A stretch of DNA of 64,000 bases from Flavonifractor sp. An82. Its GTDB lineage: Bacteria; Bacillota; Clostridia; Oscillospirales; Oscillospiraceae. This document shows, one piece after another, positions 62,740 to 64,000 of this stretch. The notes beneath the pieces were generated by a model that made no database searches, was not told where the DNA came from, and saw nothing but the letters and a program-made list of their open reading frames with translations. The stretch is taken from NCBI RefSeq assembly GCF_002159265.1, contig NZ_NFHG01000010.1:1-64000 (forward strand), read 5' to 3'. The first letter of the stretch is position 1; each line of letters opens with the position of its first letter. The position numbers and the translations under genes were made by a program.

Positions 62740-63450
62740 TCAGTCAAACCGCCGGCACAGGGCGTATTTGGAACAGGCCCCCGCCCGGCGGCCCGGCGTC
62801 TGGACGGCCAGCCGCACCAGGTCGGGGAGAAAGGCATCGTACTTGACCTCCAGTACCGTCACCCCCTCCAGGGGCCTGAGGGGAAAGGCTCCTGGGGACA
62901 GGAAGCCGGCGCTGTCCCCGCAGGTGCGCAGGTCCCGGTCCAGGGTCACCCGGACGTTTCCGGGGGCGTACAGGAATGCCTCCCGGTCATAGCACACCAC
63001 CGTCCTGGGCCGCAGCAGCGTCCCCCGGAGCTTGTGGTACAGCTCCGACAGCAGGGGCTCCCCCCGCTCCAGAAGGAAGGCGTCCTCCCCGGAGAGCAGC
63101 CGCTCCGCCTCCGACCAGGTCAGGCGGGCGGACCGCTTGCCGCACAGGCCGTTCACCTTAAATTTTTTCTCCAGCTTGAGAAAATCCGGGCGCTCCCCGT
63201 AGTACCGCAGGCGGAACTTCTCCCGCCGGTCCACCCCGTCCAGCTTCTCCCGGAGGGCGGTATCGTAGGGGGTGTCGAAATACAGGCTGGTCACCCGGTA
63301 GGAGCCGTCCGGCCCGGCGTGGCCGTCCCGGGGAAAGAGCTTCCCCAGCCTGGAGGCGAGCACCAGATCCTCCTGGGGAGAGATCTGGTGCTTGACCTCG
63401 TGGCGCAGGCGGAGGGGCTCAGTCGTCCCAATCGTCGTCCCAGTCGTCAT
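62740..63450 (-). CDS. VTC-domain polyphosphate polymerase-like protein
   Basis: This roughly 236-residue protein consists almost entirely of a VTC domain: RHEVKHQISPQEDLVL at the start, SLYFDTPYDTALREKL, KFRLRYYGERPDFLKLEKKFK (basic tunnel residues), VVCYDREAFLY, VRVTLDRDLR and VLEVKYDAFLPDLVRL. Relatives make polyphosphate from ATP. The best in-frame ATG is at 63450, so the first residues (MTTGTTIGTTEPL) are read from the same DNA as the acidic tail of the upstream gene, a 32-bp overlap in another frame. No clear ribosome-binding site exists there, so coupled translation is likely. Confidence 0.85.
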   Translation of the reverse strand: MTTGTTIGTTEPLRLRHEVKHQISPQEDLVLASRLGKLFPRDGHAGPDGSYRVTSLYFDTPYDTALREKLDGVDRREKFRLRYYGERPDFLKLEKKFKVNGLCGKRSARLTWSEAERLLSGEDAFLLERGEPLLSELYHKLRGTLLRPRTVVCYDREAFLYAPGNVRVTLDRDLRTCGDSAGFLSPGAFPLRPLEGVTVLEVKYDAFLPDLVRLAVQTPGRRAGACSKYALCRRFD

Positions 63451-64000
63451 CGTCGTCCCGGTCGTCGTAGTCCGTGTCGTCCCAGCCGTCGTCATCGTCG
63501 TCCCAGTGGTCCTCGCCGGTGGGGTCGCCGTACCAGTCGTCGTCATCGCCCCAGTCGTCGTAGTCGGTGATGCCATCGGCATTGGGGCCGTAGTCGGTGT
63601 CGTCGTAATCGGTGATGCCGTCGGCGTTGGGGCCGTAGTCCGTGTCGTCGTAATCGGTGATGCCGTCGGCATTGGGGCCGTAGTCCGTGTCGTCGTAATC
63701 GGTGATGCCGTCGGCGTTGGGACCGTAGTCGGTGTCGTCGTAATCGGTGATTCCATCATTGTTGGGGCCATAGTCCGTGTCGTCATAGTCGGTGATCCCG
63801 TCGGCATTGGGGCCGTAGTCGGTGTCGTCGTAGTCAGTCACGCCGTAATCGGTGATCCCGTCGCTGCCCGGGCCATAGTCGGTGTCGTCATAGTCCTGGA
63901 ACTCCGCGTCCATCTCGGTGACCTTGCCGGTGTAGGCGTTCACCTCATACTCGTACTCCACGCCGTCCAGGACGAATTCCACCTCGTACTCCCCGTCGTC
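63419..64000 (-). CDS. PepSY-domain protein with acidic 15-residue repeat tail (5' end outside window)
   Basis: The frame is open to the window edge. The first visible residues (DDGEYEVEFVLDGVEYEYEV, then NAYTGKVTEMD) are the C-terminal half of a PepSY domain. The rest, about 165 residues, is a highly acidic tail. Seven copies of the unit DYDDTDYGPNADGIT (one with a 5-residue insertion) are followed by a D/W-rich end (DDDWYGDPTG to DWDD). The NADGITDYDD part resembles Ca2+-binding loops of dockerin or thrombospondin type 3 repeats. It overlaps the VTC gene by 32 bp. A divalent-cation-binding envelope protein is the most reasonable reading. Confidence 0.75.
   Translation of the reverse strand, partial: DDGEYEVEFVLDGVEYEYEVNAYTGKVTEMDAEFQDYDDTDYGPGSDGITDYGVTDYDDTDYGPNADGITDYDDTDYGPNNDGITDYDDTDYGPNADGITDYDDTDYGPNADGITDYDDTDYGPNADGITDYDDTDYGPNADGITDYDDWGDDDDWYGDPTGEDHWDDDDDGWDDTDYDDRDDDDDWDDDWDD
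63566..63900 (-). repeat. 45-bp coding tandem repeat (about seven units)
   Basis: The block GGTGAT recurs at 63566, 63611, 63656, 63701, 63746, 63791 and 63851, a strict 45-bp period with one 60-bp step. Units differ by a few synonymous or conservative changes (for example NADG versus NNDG). The repeats encode the acidic tail and are prone to slippage. Confidence 0.9.

Noticed and set aside
63566-63900. Regular 45-bp repeat that might be taken for a CRISPR array
   Set aside because: There are no unique spacers; the units are contiguous, in frame and encode the acidic tail of a PepSY protein.

Overview
The window looks like chromosome of a high-GC, anaerobic, gut-type Clostridium relative, probably family Oscillospiraceae (Flavonifractor/Lawsonibacter-like). 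The grounds are GC-rich coding sequence with strong Shine-Dalgarno sites, an anaerobic enzyme set (pyruvate formate-lyase, Fe-S serine dehydratase, PPi-type phosphofructokinase), LytTR/GHKL signalling, giant secreted Ig-like proteins, and DUF4179, PrsW and VTC/CotH genes. The species assignment is inference.

Layout. (1) 1-15.6 kb: two giant secreted Ig-repeat proteins and a small pseudo-receiver form a minus-strand operon. A LytTR response regulator and GHKL kinase are divergent from it, and the shared intergenic region carries a tandem LytTR-type box. (2) 15.7-17.4 kb: a decayed surface-protein gene. (3) 17.4-26.0 kb: an AT-richer island bounded by 24-bp near-identical direct repeats. It holds a dead fic gene, an XRE regulator with a well-defined bidirectional control region, an amidohydrolase plus two transporters, a MobC gene with an oriT-like region, and a chimeric ParA/serine-recombinase gene. 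(4) 26.3-35.9 kb: a nine-gene minus-strand operon with its own two-component system, NagB, NagA, aldolase, triosephosphate isomerase, a LarA-family protein, a PPi-type phosphofructokinase and a TauE-type exporter. It could carry GlcNAc-6-P to triose phosphates. (5) 36.0-38.7 kb: a sulfonate/nitrate/taurine-type ABC importer. (6) 39.1-40.2 kb: mobile-element scraps including another serine-recombinase tail. (7) 40.3-45.3 kb: an AlbA_2 regulator, a three-gene membrane/PrsW cluster, and an ECF sigma with a DUF4179 anti-sigma candidate. (8) 45.3-50.1 kb: sdaAB-sdaAA, then pflA-pflB behind a ZTP (pfl) riboswitch with an overlapping terminator. (9) 50.4-55.6 kb: a c-di-GMP signalling block (GGDEF, hybrid kinase, HD-GYP regulator, HPt). 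(10) 55.7-60.1 kb: a sigma/membrane protein/ABC exporter operon whose sigma factor lacks part of region 2. (11) 60.2-60.5 kb: the 3' part of a tRNA-Thr gene with its terminator, a probable scar of tRNA-targeted integration. (12) 60.6-64.0 kb: a CotH-DUF4956-VTC-PepSY operon. Its first visible gene has an acidic tail of 15-residue repeats, and the next gene starts inside that tail in another frame.

How the parts work together. Several blocks pair a sensor system with its likely target operon: LytTR/GHKL with the giant surface proteins, the first two genes of the nine-gene operon with its sugar enzymes, and XRE with the amidohydrolase/transporter cargo. The remaining blocks are central anaerobic metabolism, c-di-GMP signalling and envelope functions. 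Starts were chosen from Shine-Dalgarno spacing, so several differ from the longest open frame. All functional calls come from reading the sequence; no database search was possible.
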